Below, piece by piece: positions 1 through 9,126 of a stretch of DNA of 64,000 nt. The notes beneath the pieces are model-generated. The model made no database searches and was not told where the DNA came from. It saw only the letters and a program-made list of their open reading frames with translations. Every line of letters begins with the position of its first letter. Positions within the stretch are counted from its first letter, which is position 1. Source of the stretch: Schistocerca nitens (taxonomy: Eukaryota; Arthropoda; Insecta; Orthoptera; Acrididae); contig NC_064622.1 of the NCBI RefSeq assembly GCF_023898315.1, positions 357,969,234 to 358,033,233 on the forward strand. Direction: 5' to 3'. The position numbers and the translations under genes were made by a program.

Positions 1-35
1 TATCAATACTTAAAATATACAGCTGTAAAACCGAA

Positions 36-235
36 CCGGCCCCTGTGGGCGAGCGGTTCTAGGCACTTCAGTCTGGAACCGCGCAACCGCTACAGTCGCA
101 GGTTCGAATCCTGCCTCGGGCATGGATGTGTGTGATGTCCTTAGGTTAGCTAGGTTTAAGTAGTTGTAAGTTCTAAGTTCTAGGGGACTGATGACCTCAG
201 ATGTTAAGTCTCATAGTGCTCAGAGCCATTTTTTT
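36..235 (+). mobile_element. SINE-A copy 1 (tRNA-derived SINE)
   Basis: Short interspersed element with a tRNA-like head and a unique tail. The A-box-like stretch lies near 48-60 and the B-box GGTTCGAATCC is at 101-111, so the head resembles an RNA polymerase III promoter. The tail ends in GCTCAGAGCCA followed by a T run. The flanks TGTAAAACC (24-32) and TGTGAAACC (235-243) are an imperfect candidate target site duplication. Three more copies lie within 3 kb in the opposite orientation. It codes for nothing and depends on LINE machinery for copying. Confidence 0.85.
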
Positions 236-243
236 GTGAAACC

Positions 244-727
244 TAGACTATATTGAAAATGTGCAGCCGAAATTTTTATTAGCCAGTACGTCGATAAGTT
301 TCCATCGATATATCTATGCACCGATACCTCTTCCGAGGTATCGATGGCTGTCAATATATCGGAATCACAGTATATTTAAAAATATCAACAGTCCTAATGC
401 ACACCGTGCCCGATTTCATGCGGGAATCAGGGGCTGCGAGTAAGGAGTTCATTGGTAGGAGTCGCTACGTCAGAAGTGAATAACAGGCTAGGAATGTGGG
501 CCGCAGGGGAAGCATGTTCGTATGTATGGCCGGGGTGCTTGAGGCGATCGCTTGCGTGAGGCGGGAAGTAAGGCTTCCAGTACCGGTACGACACAAATTT
601 ACGTCTGTTATCATTCATTCAATACCCAAGTGCGCCTAACGTCATTAAAAAAGATCTTTTGAAACGGTGGGACTAGGCACAAACTTGAGAATTACCAACC
701 CATTTCACTCCTCTCGGCATTCTCTAA
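244..727. other. Interval without recognised features
   Basis: Only short frames without recognisable protein character. I see no repeat, RNA or exon that I can support. Confidence 0.5.
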
Positions 728-737
728 GTAACTGAGA

Positions 738-928
738 TGGCTGGCTCTGAGCACTATGGGACTCAACATCTTAGGTCATAAGTCCCCTAGAACTTAGAAC
801 TACTTAAACCTAACTAACCTAAGGACATCACACACACCCATGCCCGAGGCAGGATTCGAACCTGCGACCGTAGCAGTCCCGCGGTTCCGGACTGCAGCGC
901 CAGAACCGCTAGACCACCGCGGCCGGCT
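738..928 (-). mobile_element. SINE-A copy 2 with target site duplication
   Basis: Reverse-strand copy of the same tRNA-derived SINE. The reverse B-box GGATTCGAACC is at about 851-861 and the tRNA-like head ends in GGCCGGC at 921-927. A perfect 10-bp direct repeat GTAACTGAGA flanks it at 728-737 and 929-938, the mark of a LINE-mediated insertion. Confidence 0.92.
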
Positions 929-1063
929 GTAACTGAGAGATTAATACAATACCGAATAGCCAACTGCTTAGCCGATCGCAGCTCGATACGGTTAGCCACG
1001 AAATTCTTTTAGATAATCTGGAAGCAATGGGGATAAAAGAAATAGCGAACAAGTGATTTCAAT

Positions 1064-1261
1064 GAATGGTTCAAATGGTTCTGAGCACTATGGGACTTAA
1101 CATCTGTGGTCATCAGTCCCTGAGAACTTAAAACTACTTAAACCTAACTAACCTAAGGACATCACACACATCCATGCCCGAGGCAGGATTCGAACCTGCG
1201 ACCGTAGCAGTCGCGCGGTTCCGGACTGCGCGCCTAGAACCGCTAGACCACCGCGGCCGGC
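1064..1261 (-). mobile_element. SINE-A copy 3 with target site duplication
   Basis: Reverse-strand SINE-A with an intact reverse B-box near 1189-1199. It is flanked by the perfect 9-bp repeat GATTTCAAT at 1055-1063 and 1262-1270. It is about as diverged from copies 2 and 4 as they are from each other, so this is independent insertion and not local duplication. Confidence 0.92.
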
Positions 1262-1493
1262 GATTTCAATCATATTTGCAAAAAACACTCATCAAACGAA
1301 ACATTATGACCACTCCCTAATGCGACACTGGACGCCACCCGATGACGTTGTGGGGGCGCTACTCTGTAGCAAAAGTATGCAAGCCGAGCAGAGACGGGCG
1401 GGGGATCACCCTAGCGAAGATATGGGCAGTAATTTGGGAAACTCACTGAGATAAGCGAATCTGGCAAAGGGCAGGTTAATGTTACGCTGGCCT

Positions 1494-2150
1494 GTGAACG
1501 ACTACATCTATCTACATCTACATCTACATGGATACTCTGCAAATAAGATTCAGGTGCCTGGCAGAGGGATCATCGAACCACCTTCACAATTCTCTGTTAT
1601 TCCCATCTCGTATAGTGCTCGGAAAGTACGAACACCTATATCTTTCCGTACGAGCTCAGATTTCCCTTATTTTATCGTGGTGATCGTTCCTCCCTATGTA
1701 GGTCGCTGTCAACAAAATATTTTTGCATTCGGAGGAGAAAGTTGGTGACTGGAATTTCGTGAGAAGATTCCGTCGCAACGAAAAACGCCTTTGTTTTAAT
1801 GATTTCCAGCTCAAATCCTGTATCATTTCTGTGACACTCTCTCCCATATTTCACGATAATACAAAACGTGCTGCTTTTCTCTGAACTTTTTCGATGTACT
1901 CCGTCAGTCCTATCTGGTAAGGATCGCACACCGCACAGCAGTATTCTAAAAGAGGACGGACAAGCGTAGTGTAGGGAGTCTCCTTAGTAGCTCTGTTGCA
2001 TTTTCTAAGTGTCCTGCCAATAAAACGTAGTCTTTGGTTAGCCTTCCCCACAACATTTTCTATGTGTTCCTTCCAATTTAAGTTGTTCGTAATTGCAATA
2101 ACTAGGTATTTTGTTGAATTTACGGTTTTTAGATTAGACTGATCTCGGAA
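1494..2150 (-). mobile_element. LINE 3' end (Jockey/CR1-like), reverse strand
   Basis: The 3' part of a non-LTR retrotransposon read on the minus strand. The left edge holds a TAGATG-type short repeat tail (seen as CTACATCTACATCTACATGG, about 1511-1530), typical of these LINE ends. The body encodes the C-terminal end of a reverse transcriptase. It sits inside the Tc1-like element that resumes at about 2150. I could not resolve a clean target site duplication. A related family occurs at 49850-50510 in the other orientation. Confidence 0.8.
1656..2051 (-). pseudogene. LINE reverse transcriptase C-terminal remnant
   Basis: Minus-strand frames give the region after the catalytic palm of a Jockey/CR1-type reverse transcriptase. 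LRFIGRTLRKCNRATKE and LVRPLLEYCCAVCDPYQIG (1851-2051) match the thumb and connection signature 'ALVRPxLEYxxxVWDP', followed by IEKVQRKAARFV. The next segment (1656-1847) is in another frame and continues with the usual post-RT tail. The catalytic YADD box is not present, so this is a 5'-truncated dead copy. The family is clear; the exact clade is not. Confidence 0.75.
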
Positions 2151-2401
2151 ACAGCGAAGCTTGTCGAATGTTCACACGCAATTGTCGTGAACATCCAAGG
2201 AAAGAGGTAGAAGGACAATGAAACTACCAAAAGGCGCTAAATTTTTGGACGTCCACGACTTTTGACAGAACGTGAGGCTTGTCTATTCTGTAAAGTAGGA
2301 TCTCTGCCGAAAGAGCACAATGCTGGTGCACCCACAAGTGTTTCGGAGCGCACCGTTCATCGTACATTGTCGAACATAGAGCTCCGCAGCAGACCATCCC
2401 T

Positions 2402-3110
2402 ATGTGTTCACATGTTCAGCTGACGATATTGTCAGTTACGATTGCAGTAGGTACGGGATCGTCAGGATCCGACCGTCGATCAATGGAAATGTCTCGGCTC
2501 TCGGGTGAATCACATTCTTGCCACACTAGGTCGCTGGCCGTCCCCACAAACGTCGTCACCGAGGTGAGCGGCGGCTCGAAAAGTGCTGGCGGGATCAGTA
2601 TTATGCTATGGGAAACTTTCTCCTGCGCTTGCATGGTATCTGTGGTAATAACAGAAGACACAGTGACAGCTGCGAACCACCTGCATCCCTTCACGCTTGG
2701 TGTCATCTTTCAGTAGCACGATCCAGAACCGTGCTACAGTGGTTTCAGGAGCATTATAGTGAACTCCCGTTGATGTCTCGGCCACCAAATTCGCCGGATG
2801 TAAATCTTATGGAACCAAAAAATGGTTCAAATGGCTCTGAGCACTCTGGGACTCAACTGCTGAGGTCATTAGTCCCCTAGAACTAGTTAAACCTAACTAA
2901 CCTAAGGACATCACACACATCCATGCCCGAGGCAGGATTCGAACCCGCGACCGTAGCGGTCTCACGGTTCCAGACTGCAGCGCCTAGAATCGCACGGCCA
3001 CTTCGGCCGGCTTCTTATGGAACCCATGTTGGTCGCTATCGGTCGCCATCATCGTGTATGCAAATAGGCGGCTCGTTAATTACGCGAATTACGTGACCTG
3101 TGGGCAAACA
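2402..3110 (+). pseudogene. Tc1-like transposase C-terminal relic
   Basis: Plus-strand frames contain fragments of a Tc1/mariner DDE transposase. At about 2608-2816 the frame includes ARSRTVLQWFQEHYSE and RPPNSPDVNLMEP, matching the Tc1 segment between the second catalytic Asp and the terminal Glu. A SINE-A interrupts the reading directly after this motif and the element resumes at 3013. Stops and frameshifts are frequent. No complete catalytic triad can be read. Confidence 0.65.
2817..3012 (-). mobile_element. SINE-A copy 4 nested in Tc1-like element
   Basis: Reverse-strand SINE-A flanked by a perfect 12-bp duplication TCTTATGGAACC at 2805-2816 and 3013-3024. The duplicated sequence belongs to the interrupted transposase relic, so the SINE is younger than that element. 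Confidence 0.95.
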
Positions 3111-3217
3111 TCTAATGCCGCATATGTCCATAAACCTACCAACGTCTGTCGGATGATATATTCCGCTCGAAAGACGGACAAACAAAGAAGCTATTGAACA
3201 GTTGGTCACAATGTTTT

Positions 3218-3823
3218 CGTGTCTCCTTTACAATGCATTGTCAACATCCACTAAAAGGTTGGAAACGGAAACGGGTTTAAGAGCGGAGTTAAATCTATTT
3301 ATTGCTGAGAACTGTTTCTACAAAGTAAATAAGTATGAGTATGTTAGCTTACAGTGTTACTAGGCCCTCAGTTATTACTGAAATCTTTTTGATCCGTTAA
3401 TCATTTATGCTGTGTTTATCTTTACAAAGAATGTTTCTGCTGTTGGCTTTCTGCTTCTTCTGTTTCAGATACAGTGTAATACATCTCCTCTGACAAGGGA
3501 TGGTGCTAACCTAGTTGTTATGGGAGTATAGTGTGACAGGTTTACGTGCCTTTATACTTTATACATTTTAGCAGCCCTGTATAATGTTATCGCTTGTCTT
3601 TCTTTTTCAGACGTGTTTTACATCAAAGTTTCATGACTTACCTACATCATTGATTCACTTATTCTGAATGTTGTTCTTTTCAGCAGTGTTATGTAATGTG
3701 TTCATAAGTTTTCATTTTTTCAGCAATGCTTTCATTTTCGGAATTTCTTGTTCATTGATTTACTTATTGTGAATGTTGCACTCATAATGTAGATATGTAT
3801 TTTTGATTCCTCTTCCATTTAAG
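3218..3823. other. AT-rich interval without recognised features
   Basis: T-rich sequence with no coding frame, repeat structure or RNA gene that I can support. Confidence 0.5.
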
Positions 3824-4010
3824 TACCGAGCGAGGTGTCTATGCCAGTCTTCATGCACTGGACTCACATTCGGGAGTACTGGGGCTTATTTCCTGTATGG
3901 CCATCCTGATGTCGGTCTTCAATGGTTTCCCCAGATTGCTAAGGCGAATGCTGGGATGGTTCCTTTGATTAGGCCATGGGCGAGTTCCTGCCCTATCCTG
4001 ACGTAATGCC
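3824..4010 (+). mobile_element. SINE-B copy 1 (second tRNA-derived family)
   Basis: Starts TACCGAGCGAGGTG, an A-box-like tRNA head, and carries CTGGACTCACATTCGGGAG and then GGCCATCCTGAT and GGGATGGTTCCTTTGA. I recognise this order from a second locust-type SINE family. The B-box region is diverged, so the copy is old. A better preserved reverse copy lies at 15351-15590. Confidence 0.75.
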
Positions 4011-4102
4011 ACTTTTTTGTCATTTTATATACGTATGTATTATTTCTATAGTTCGCCTGATATGTCTGATATTATTGTACTTAACGGTCCATGGACGAAT
4101 AA

Positions 4103-4190
4103 GTAATAATAATAATAATAATAATAATAATAGTAGTAGTAGTAATAATAGCAATAGTAGTAGTAATAGTAGAAGTAATAATAGTAATGA
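4103..4190. repeat. Trinucleotide microsatellite (TAA/TAG)n
   Basis: Nearly uninterrupted TAA units turning into TAG/TAA mixtures. It follows a few bases after SINE-B sequence, a common place for microsatellites to grow from a retroposon tail. The Asn/Ser-rich frame across it is a by-product. Confidence 0.9.
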
Positions 4191-4334
4191 CATAATTCAC
4201 AATGTTCACTCAAAGATGTACTACCCTCGCAGACACAAAATTGGCTACTAATTCTTTGAGGCAGACAATTGCCTATCAGTAGGAGGGCATGGAGGCAGCA
4301 GGAAAAGTGTTTAAAAATGGACAGCTTTCATGTG

Positions 4335-4455
4335 GTTTCCCTAAATCACCTAAGACGATTTCCTTATCCACTCTTCAAGCTTGTGTTCTCTCTCTAAGAA
4401 CCCCGTTGTCAGCAGGATTTCGAACCCTAATCTTCCTCCCTTCCTGTAAATCCCT
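4335..4455 (+). mobile_element. Degenerate SINE 3' part
   Basis: TGGTTTCCCTAAATCACCTA, then AGCTTGTGTTCTCTCTCTAA and GAACCCCGTTGTCAGCAGGA, resemble the body and tail of another SINE-B-type element. The tRNA head is missing. Recognition rests on motif order only. Confidence 0.4.
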
Positions 4456-4529
4456 CCGAGCAGAAAGTAATAGGCCTGCACTAGAAGCTCAGCCAATTAA
4501 ACAGTTTTTACGGTAGCAGTTAAGTTGTT

Positions 4530-5578
4530 TATCGTATTGGTTACGACTGCTTACGAAAGTGGAAAGACTGTAAATTAGGAAGGTCCTTTTGTATAAATTA
4601 TGACAAGAATTCTTCAAGAAGTTACCGGATTCGATACTTTCAAGAGACGAAGGCTTACGTTACGCGCTAACTACTAACTACGCCTTTCAGACCGTGATGA
4701 AGTTTACGATAAATACTCCAGCGCTACGCAGTGTCCTCTCCGATTTCCCTAATCGCAGCTGTTTTGGTGTCGCTTTCCTTCCCCTGATGCTCTTCTCAGA
4801 AGTCGTTGGAACACAAGTGCCCCTTGCTGTGCCGAGAAATAATGAGCCAGGCTCCACAAGCGCAGAGATGGCCAGCTGCAGATATGTGAAGGTCAGATGT
4901 AAGTCGGCAACTGCTATCGTTTCATCTTTCCTACAAGCTTCCCACGAACATGAAATGCTTTTGTCCGGAAATCTGCACCGTTCTGCGAATCTGCACCTCA
5001 CTCGCTCCACATACGATATAGTTAAATTCGTGTACTCGGGTGAACGAGTAACTTCCATCTCTTTAAGTTTCCCAAAACTGTGCAAGATTATACAGCGTAG
5101 TCAATGACGAAAAACATACTGTCTGATGTAATGGGTCGACTTAGAGAGTCCTTACGAACAAAATCGAGCATATAAACCTTTTTGTCCAAGTACTGAGCCT
5201 ATGCCAACCGGAAGTGTATTTCACTCTCCGCCGAAAACGGCGTAAGCTTCAGCGGGCCGAAAATCATATTGGGACGTCCAGTAATACGATCTTCGTTCAC
5301 TGCCAGAACACTTGGAGCGGGGCTAGTTTATCAAAGCTCCATAATCTCATTTTCTTATTGGACGGTTTAGATTTAAAACGTGTTAATCACTGACAGAGTG
5401 ACAAAGGTTGTAGTTTCAATTAAGAAATCAGTAAAATCTTACTCCTCTGTTCGAAAGTTAAACAACGTAGGTCTTTCAAGCAGAATAACATTTGCACATA
5501 TTGTTCTGGCAGTAACCAACACAGTAGAAATATTCTTCCACTGTAATGCGGAGCATAATGTAGTAGAATGATTTAATA
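4530..5578. other. Unassigned interval with frames open on both strands
   Basis: At 4687-5107 a 137-residue frame on the plus strand (from 4694) overlaps a 132-residue frame on the minus strand (from 5085). Neither resembles a protein family I know, and I see no convincing splice sites, promoter or poly(A) signal. It could be part of an unclassified repeat or a chance opening. Confidence 0.3.
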
Positions 5579-5580
5579 TA

Positions 5581-7002
5581 CACTCCTGGAAATGGAAAAA
5601 AGAACACATTGACACCGGTGTGTCAGACCCACCATACTGGCTCCGGACACTGCGAGAGGGCTGTACAAGCAATGATCACACGCACGGCACAGCGGACACA
5701 CCAGGAACCACGGTGTTGGCCGTCGAATGGCGCTAGCTGCGCAGCATTTGTGCACCGCCGCCGTCAGTGTCAGCCAGTTTGCCGTGGCATACGGAGCTCC
5801 ATCGCAGTCTTTAACACTGGTAGCATGCCGCGACAGCGTGGACGTGAACCGTATGTGCAGTTGACGGACTTTGAGCGAGGGCGTATAGTGGGCATGCGGG
5901 AGGCCGGGTGGACGTACCGCCGAATTGCTCAACACGTGGGGCGTGAGGTCTCCACAGTACATCGATGTTGTCGCCAGTGGTCGGCGGAAGGTGCACGTAC
6001 CCGTCGACCTGGGACCGGACCGCAGCGACGCACGGATGCACGCCAAGACCGTAGGATCCTACGCAGTGCCGTAGGGGACCGCACCGCCACTTCCCAGCAA
6101 ATTAGGGACACTGTTGCTCCTGGGGTATCGGCGAGGACCATTCGCAACCGTCTCCATGAAGCTGGGCTACGGTCCCGCACACCGTTAGGCCGTCTTCCGC
6201 TCACGCCCCAACATCGTGCAGCCCGCCTCCAGTGGTGTCGCGACAGGCGTGAATGGAGGGACGAATGGAGACGTGTCGTCTTCAGCGATGAGAGTCGCTT
6301 CTGCCTTGGTGCCAATGATGGTCGTATGCGTGTTTGGCGCCGTGCAGGTGAGCGCCACAATCAGGACTGCATACGACCGAGGCACACAGGGCCAACACCC
6401 GCCATCATGGTGTGGGGAGCGATCTCCTACACTGGCCGTACACCACTGGTGATCGTCGAGGGGACACTGAATAGTGCACGGTACATCCAAACCGTCATCG
6501 AACCCATCGTTCTACCATTCCTAGACCGGCAAGGGAACTTGCTGTTTCAACAGGACAATGCACGTCCGCATGTATCCCGTGCCACGCAACGTGCTCTAGA
6601 AGGTGTAAGTCAACTACCCTGGCCAGCAAGATCTCCGGATCTGTCCCCCATTGAGCATGTTTGGGACTGGATGAAGCGTCGTCTCACGCGGTCTGCACGT
6701 CCAGCACGAACGCTGGTCCAACTGAGGCGCCAGGTGGAAATGGCATGGCAAGCCGTTCCACAGGACTACATCCAGCATCTCTACGATCGTCTCCATGGGA
6801 GAATAGCAGCCTGCATTGCTGTGAAAGGTGGATATACACTGTACTAGTGCCGACATTGTGCATGCTCTGTTGCCTGTGTCTATGTGCCTGTGGTTCTGTC
6901 AGTGTGATCATGTGATGTATCTGACCCCAGGAATGTGTCAATAAAGTTTCCCCTTCCTGAGGCAATGAATTCACGGTGTTCTTATTTCAATTTCCAGGAG
7001 TA
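5581..7002 (+). mobile_element. Tc1-like transposon, family T1, copy 1 (apparently intact)
   Basis: A 1.42-kb DNA transposon. Its left end CACTCCTGGAAATGG is matched on the right by the complement of AATTTCCAGGAGTA. The inverted repeats run about 27 bp with three mismatches and are bordered by TA dinucleotides at 5579-5580 and 7003-7004, the Tc1/mariner target duplication. It carries one uninterrupted transposase gene and an AATAAA signal near 6940. Both ends and the gene look intact, so it may be recently active or mobilisable. A second, broken copy is at 18204-19606. Confidence 0.93.
5825..6847 (+). CDS. Tc1-like transposase (T1), 340 residues
   Basis: A DDE transposase that binds the inverted repeats of its own element and cuts and pastes it into TA sites in the nucleus. 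The start at 5825 gives MPRQRGREPYVQ, followed by a helix-turn-helix (about residues 20-52) and a second one (about 101-115). The catalytic residues are D155 (FSDESRF), D244 (FQQDNARPH) and E277 (SPDLSPIEHVW). The frame is open upstream to 5609, but the extra 72 codons cover the inverted repeat and untranslated leader and are unlike the family. Length is normal. The spacing between D244 and E277 is 32 residues, two fewer than the usual Tc1 34. No stop or frameshift is seen. Confidence 0.92.
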   Translation: MPRQRGREPYVQLTDFERGRIVGMREAGWTYRRIAQHVGREVSTVHRCCRQWSAEGARTRRPGTGPQRRTDARQDRRILRSAVGDRTATSQQIRDTVAPGVSARTIRNRLHEAGLRSRTPLGRLPLTPQHRAARLQWCRDRREWRDEWRRVVFSDESRFCLGANDGRMRVWRRAGERHNQDCIRPRHTGPTPAIMVWGAISYTGRTPLVIVEGTLNSARYIQTVIEPIVLPFLDRQGNLLFQQDNARPHVSRATQRALEGVSQLPWPARSPDLSPIEHVWDWMKRRLTRSARPARTLVQLRRQVEMAWQAVPQDYIQHLYDRLHGRIAACIAVKGGYTLY

Positions 7003-7004
7003 TA

Positions 7005-7732
7005 GATTTACGTAATTCACAATGTGTCAAAATATATAGCTGGATTAGGTCCCTATCATGATATATAGTGATATTTGGCTAAATCGTATAATTAGCGGTA
7101 TTACAAACTTCATTGTAGTAGTGGACTTGTTCAATGGAGTTACATCAACGATCTCTTCTGGAACAGTTTGCAGTAATATCATATGCAGTGTTAGTACACT
7201 CGACAGTCATGAGTTGCAGAACGCATTGCTATGCAGTACAAACGAGAATTCTGTTTTGCTTTTTCATTCCACTTTCTAGCGGCAGCACTAGATTAGGATT
7301 ACAACTCAAGTTCTATTTGGTGACAATAACCAATGTCTGTCAGTACAGGTGTGTTGCATGTTCCTTCAGTCTTAAGATACAGGAGCATTAAATAAATTCA
7401 GAAGCACTTTTTCTGCTATTCGTCCTTTATTTCCCTCGAGTTTACTGAAACATATCACTTTAAAATATATCACCATTTTACTCATTCTCCATAGCTTTGC
7501 CTCCCTCCATTAAAAACAGTCCTCCAGCTCAGTGCAATGCATATCTCTGTTTGTATGTAAAAAAAAGTATTTTTCTATAAGATACGAACAGACGATGGTT
7601 AATTTCTTGTGAATATTATTTTAGCATATCTTAACATAACAAATTTGACACTGAAATACTCATATATTCCGGGATGCAGAAGTAGTTATTTTTAACCCAA
7701 AATTGGAACACATGGATGCAGATATAACAACA
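7005..7732. other. Interval without recognised features
   Basis: AT-rich sequence with short frames only; nothing supportable. Confidence 0.5.
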
Positions 7733-8487
7733 TGCTTCGACCATCATCAGTTATTTTGCTCCCCAGATTGCAAAACTCAACTGCTACCGTAAGTGTCTCA
7801 TTTCCTAATCTAATTCTCTCAGAATCACCGAAATCAGGTGATGCTGAGAGAATTAGATTAGGAAATGAGACACTTAAGGTATTAGTTGAGTTTTGATATC
7901 TGAGGAGCAAAATAACTCATGATGGTCGAAGTAAAGAGGATATAAAAGGGAGACTGGCTCTGGAAAGGAAAGCTTTTCTGTAGAAGAGAAATTTGTTAAC
8001 ATAAAGTGTAGATTTAAGTGTCAGGAAGTCTTTTATGAAAGTTTTTGTATAGAGTATGGCCATGTCTGGAAGCGAAACATCGAAGATAAATAGCTTGGAT
8101 AAGAAGAGAATAGAAGCTTTCGAAATGCGGTGCTACAGGAGAATGCTGAAGATTAGATGGGTAGATCGCGTAACTAATGAGGAGGTGCTGAATAGAATTG
8201 AGGAGAAGAGCAGTTTGTGGCACAACTTGACTAAAAGAAGGGATCGGTTGGTAGGACACGTTATGAGGCATCAAGGAATCACCAATTTAGTATTGGAGGG
8301 CAGCGGGGAGGGTAAAAATCGTAGAGGGAGACCACAAGATGATCCAGATCCAGAAGGATTGTAGGTTGCAGTACTTACTCGGAGATGAAGAAGCTTCCAC
8401 AGGATAGAGTAGCACGGAGAAGTGCATAAAACGTCTCTGGCCTGAAGACCTCAAAATCATCATCATCATCATCAACAACAACAACAG
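7733..8487 (+). mobile_element. RTE-like LINE 3' fragment with inverted 5' duplication
   Basis: From 7837 the plus strand matches the last part of the LINE at 36745-39998, including the post-RT coding tail (8056-8364: KKRIEAFEMRCYRRMLKIRW, then LVGHVMRHQG). It ends in an ATC/CAA short-repeat tail at about 8458-8487. In front of it, 7733-7829 carries about 95 bp of the same LINE in reverse orientation, giving a near-palindrome around 7830-7836. Stops are present and no catalytic RT motif remains. The inverted front may come from twin priming or from later rearrangement. Confidence 0.85.
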
Positions 8488-9126
8488 AATAGTCATTTAT
8501 ACAAATTTACAGTTGGGTCAAAGAATAAAACATTGAATAAGTGGAAATTAATTTGCAATGTAGATGAAGATTTATGTGCATGAAGATCTCTTTGTCAAGC
8601 AGATTTTGTAAACATTTCTACGCACAGGTTAAATACGAGCGTTATTCCAAAGCATATGGAACTGGTGTTACACCAACCTTCCCTTCCATTTATATTACAC
8701 AGATGGTAGTGGTGGTAGTGATGATGGTGCCTGTAGCAGTACTATTGAAATGTTTTCATCACAGTATGAGACGTAGATATGAGTTTGGATGTAATAGGTT
8801 GCTGTGTAAACTCTAAAATATTGGGAGATTCAATAAGTCCTGTTTTTCAACACAGAGGTGATGGCGAGAACAACTTATTACGCACACCAATTTATGATTG
8901 TTGAAGTAGAAAGGGTGTAATGGGATCTGGAGTTTCAAAATGTGGTTTGACACTAGAAGTACCATACGAGTCACGTTTGACCCACGAAGGTTTTTCGAGT
9001 GCTCTACCCCCCTCCATACTCATCACAGAACCAAACACTCCTGTGACTTTTCATCATTTATGGGGTTGTACAAATCAACAAAATTTCATCGCCCCTAGCC
9101 ACATAGAAGTATGAAAAATTTAACTG
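8488..9126. other. Mostly unassigned; one TIR-like motif
   Basis: Contains CACTAGAAGTACC (8951) followed by TTTGACCCA, which resembles the motif at 9131 where a piggyBac-like element seems to begin. Otherwise no feature is supportable. Confidence 0.4.

Larger units (their letters stand above)
1297..3217 (+). mobile_element. Degenerate Tc1-like transposon, twice interrupted
   Basis: A decayed Tc1-like DNA transposon in three pieces: 1297-1493, about 2150-2816 and 3013-3217. The ends look like terminal inverted repeats: AAACATTATGACCAC near 1299 and the complement of GTTGGTCACAATGTTTT at 3201-3217. A LINE 3' end interrupts the first gap and a SINE-A the second. Transposase fragments are readable on the plus strand but frames and stops are broken throughout, so it cannot encode a working enzyme. 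The order is Tc1 first, then LINE and SINE insertions. Confidence 0.75.

Noticed and set aside
36..232. Independent tRNA genes in SINE-A, B, C and E heads
   Set aside because: Each is part of a repeated SINE with target duplications or a family-specific body, so they are promoter relics and not tRNA genes.
3976..4251. Asn/Ser-rich protein of 91 residues
   Set aside because: Product of the TAA/TAG microsatellite.
5573..6490. Several minus-strand frames of 76-157 codons inside T1
   Set aside because: Shadows of the GC-rich transposase gene on the other strand; the same shadows recur in T1 copy 2.
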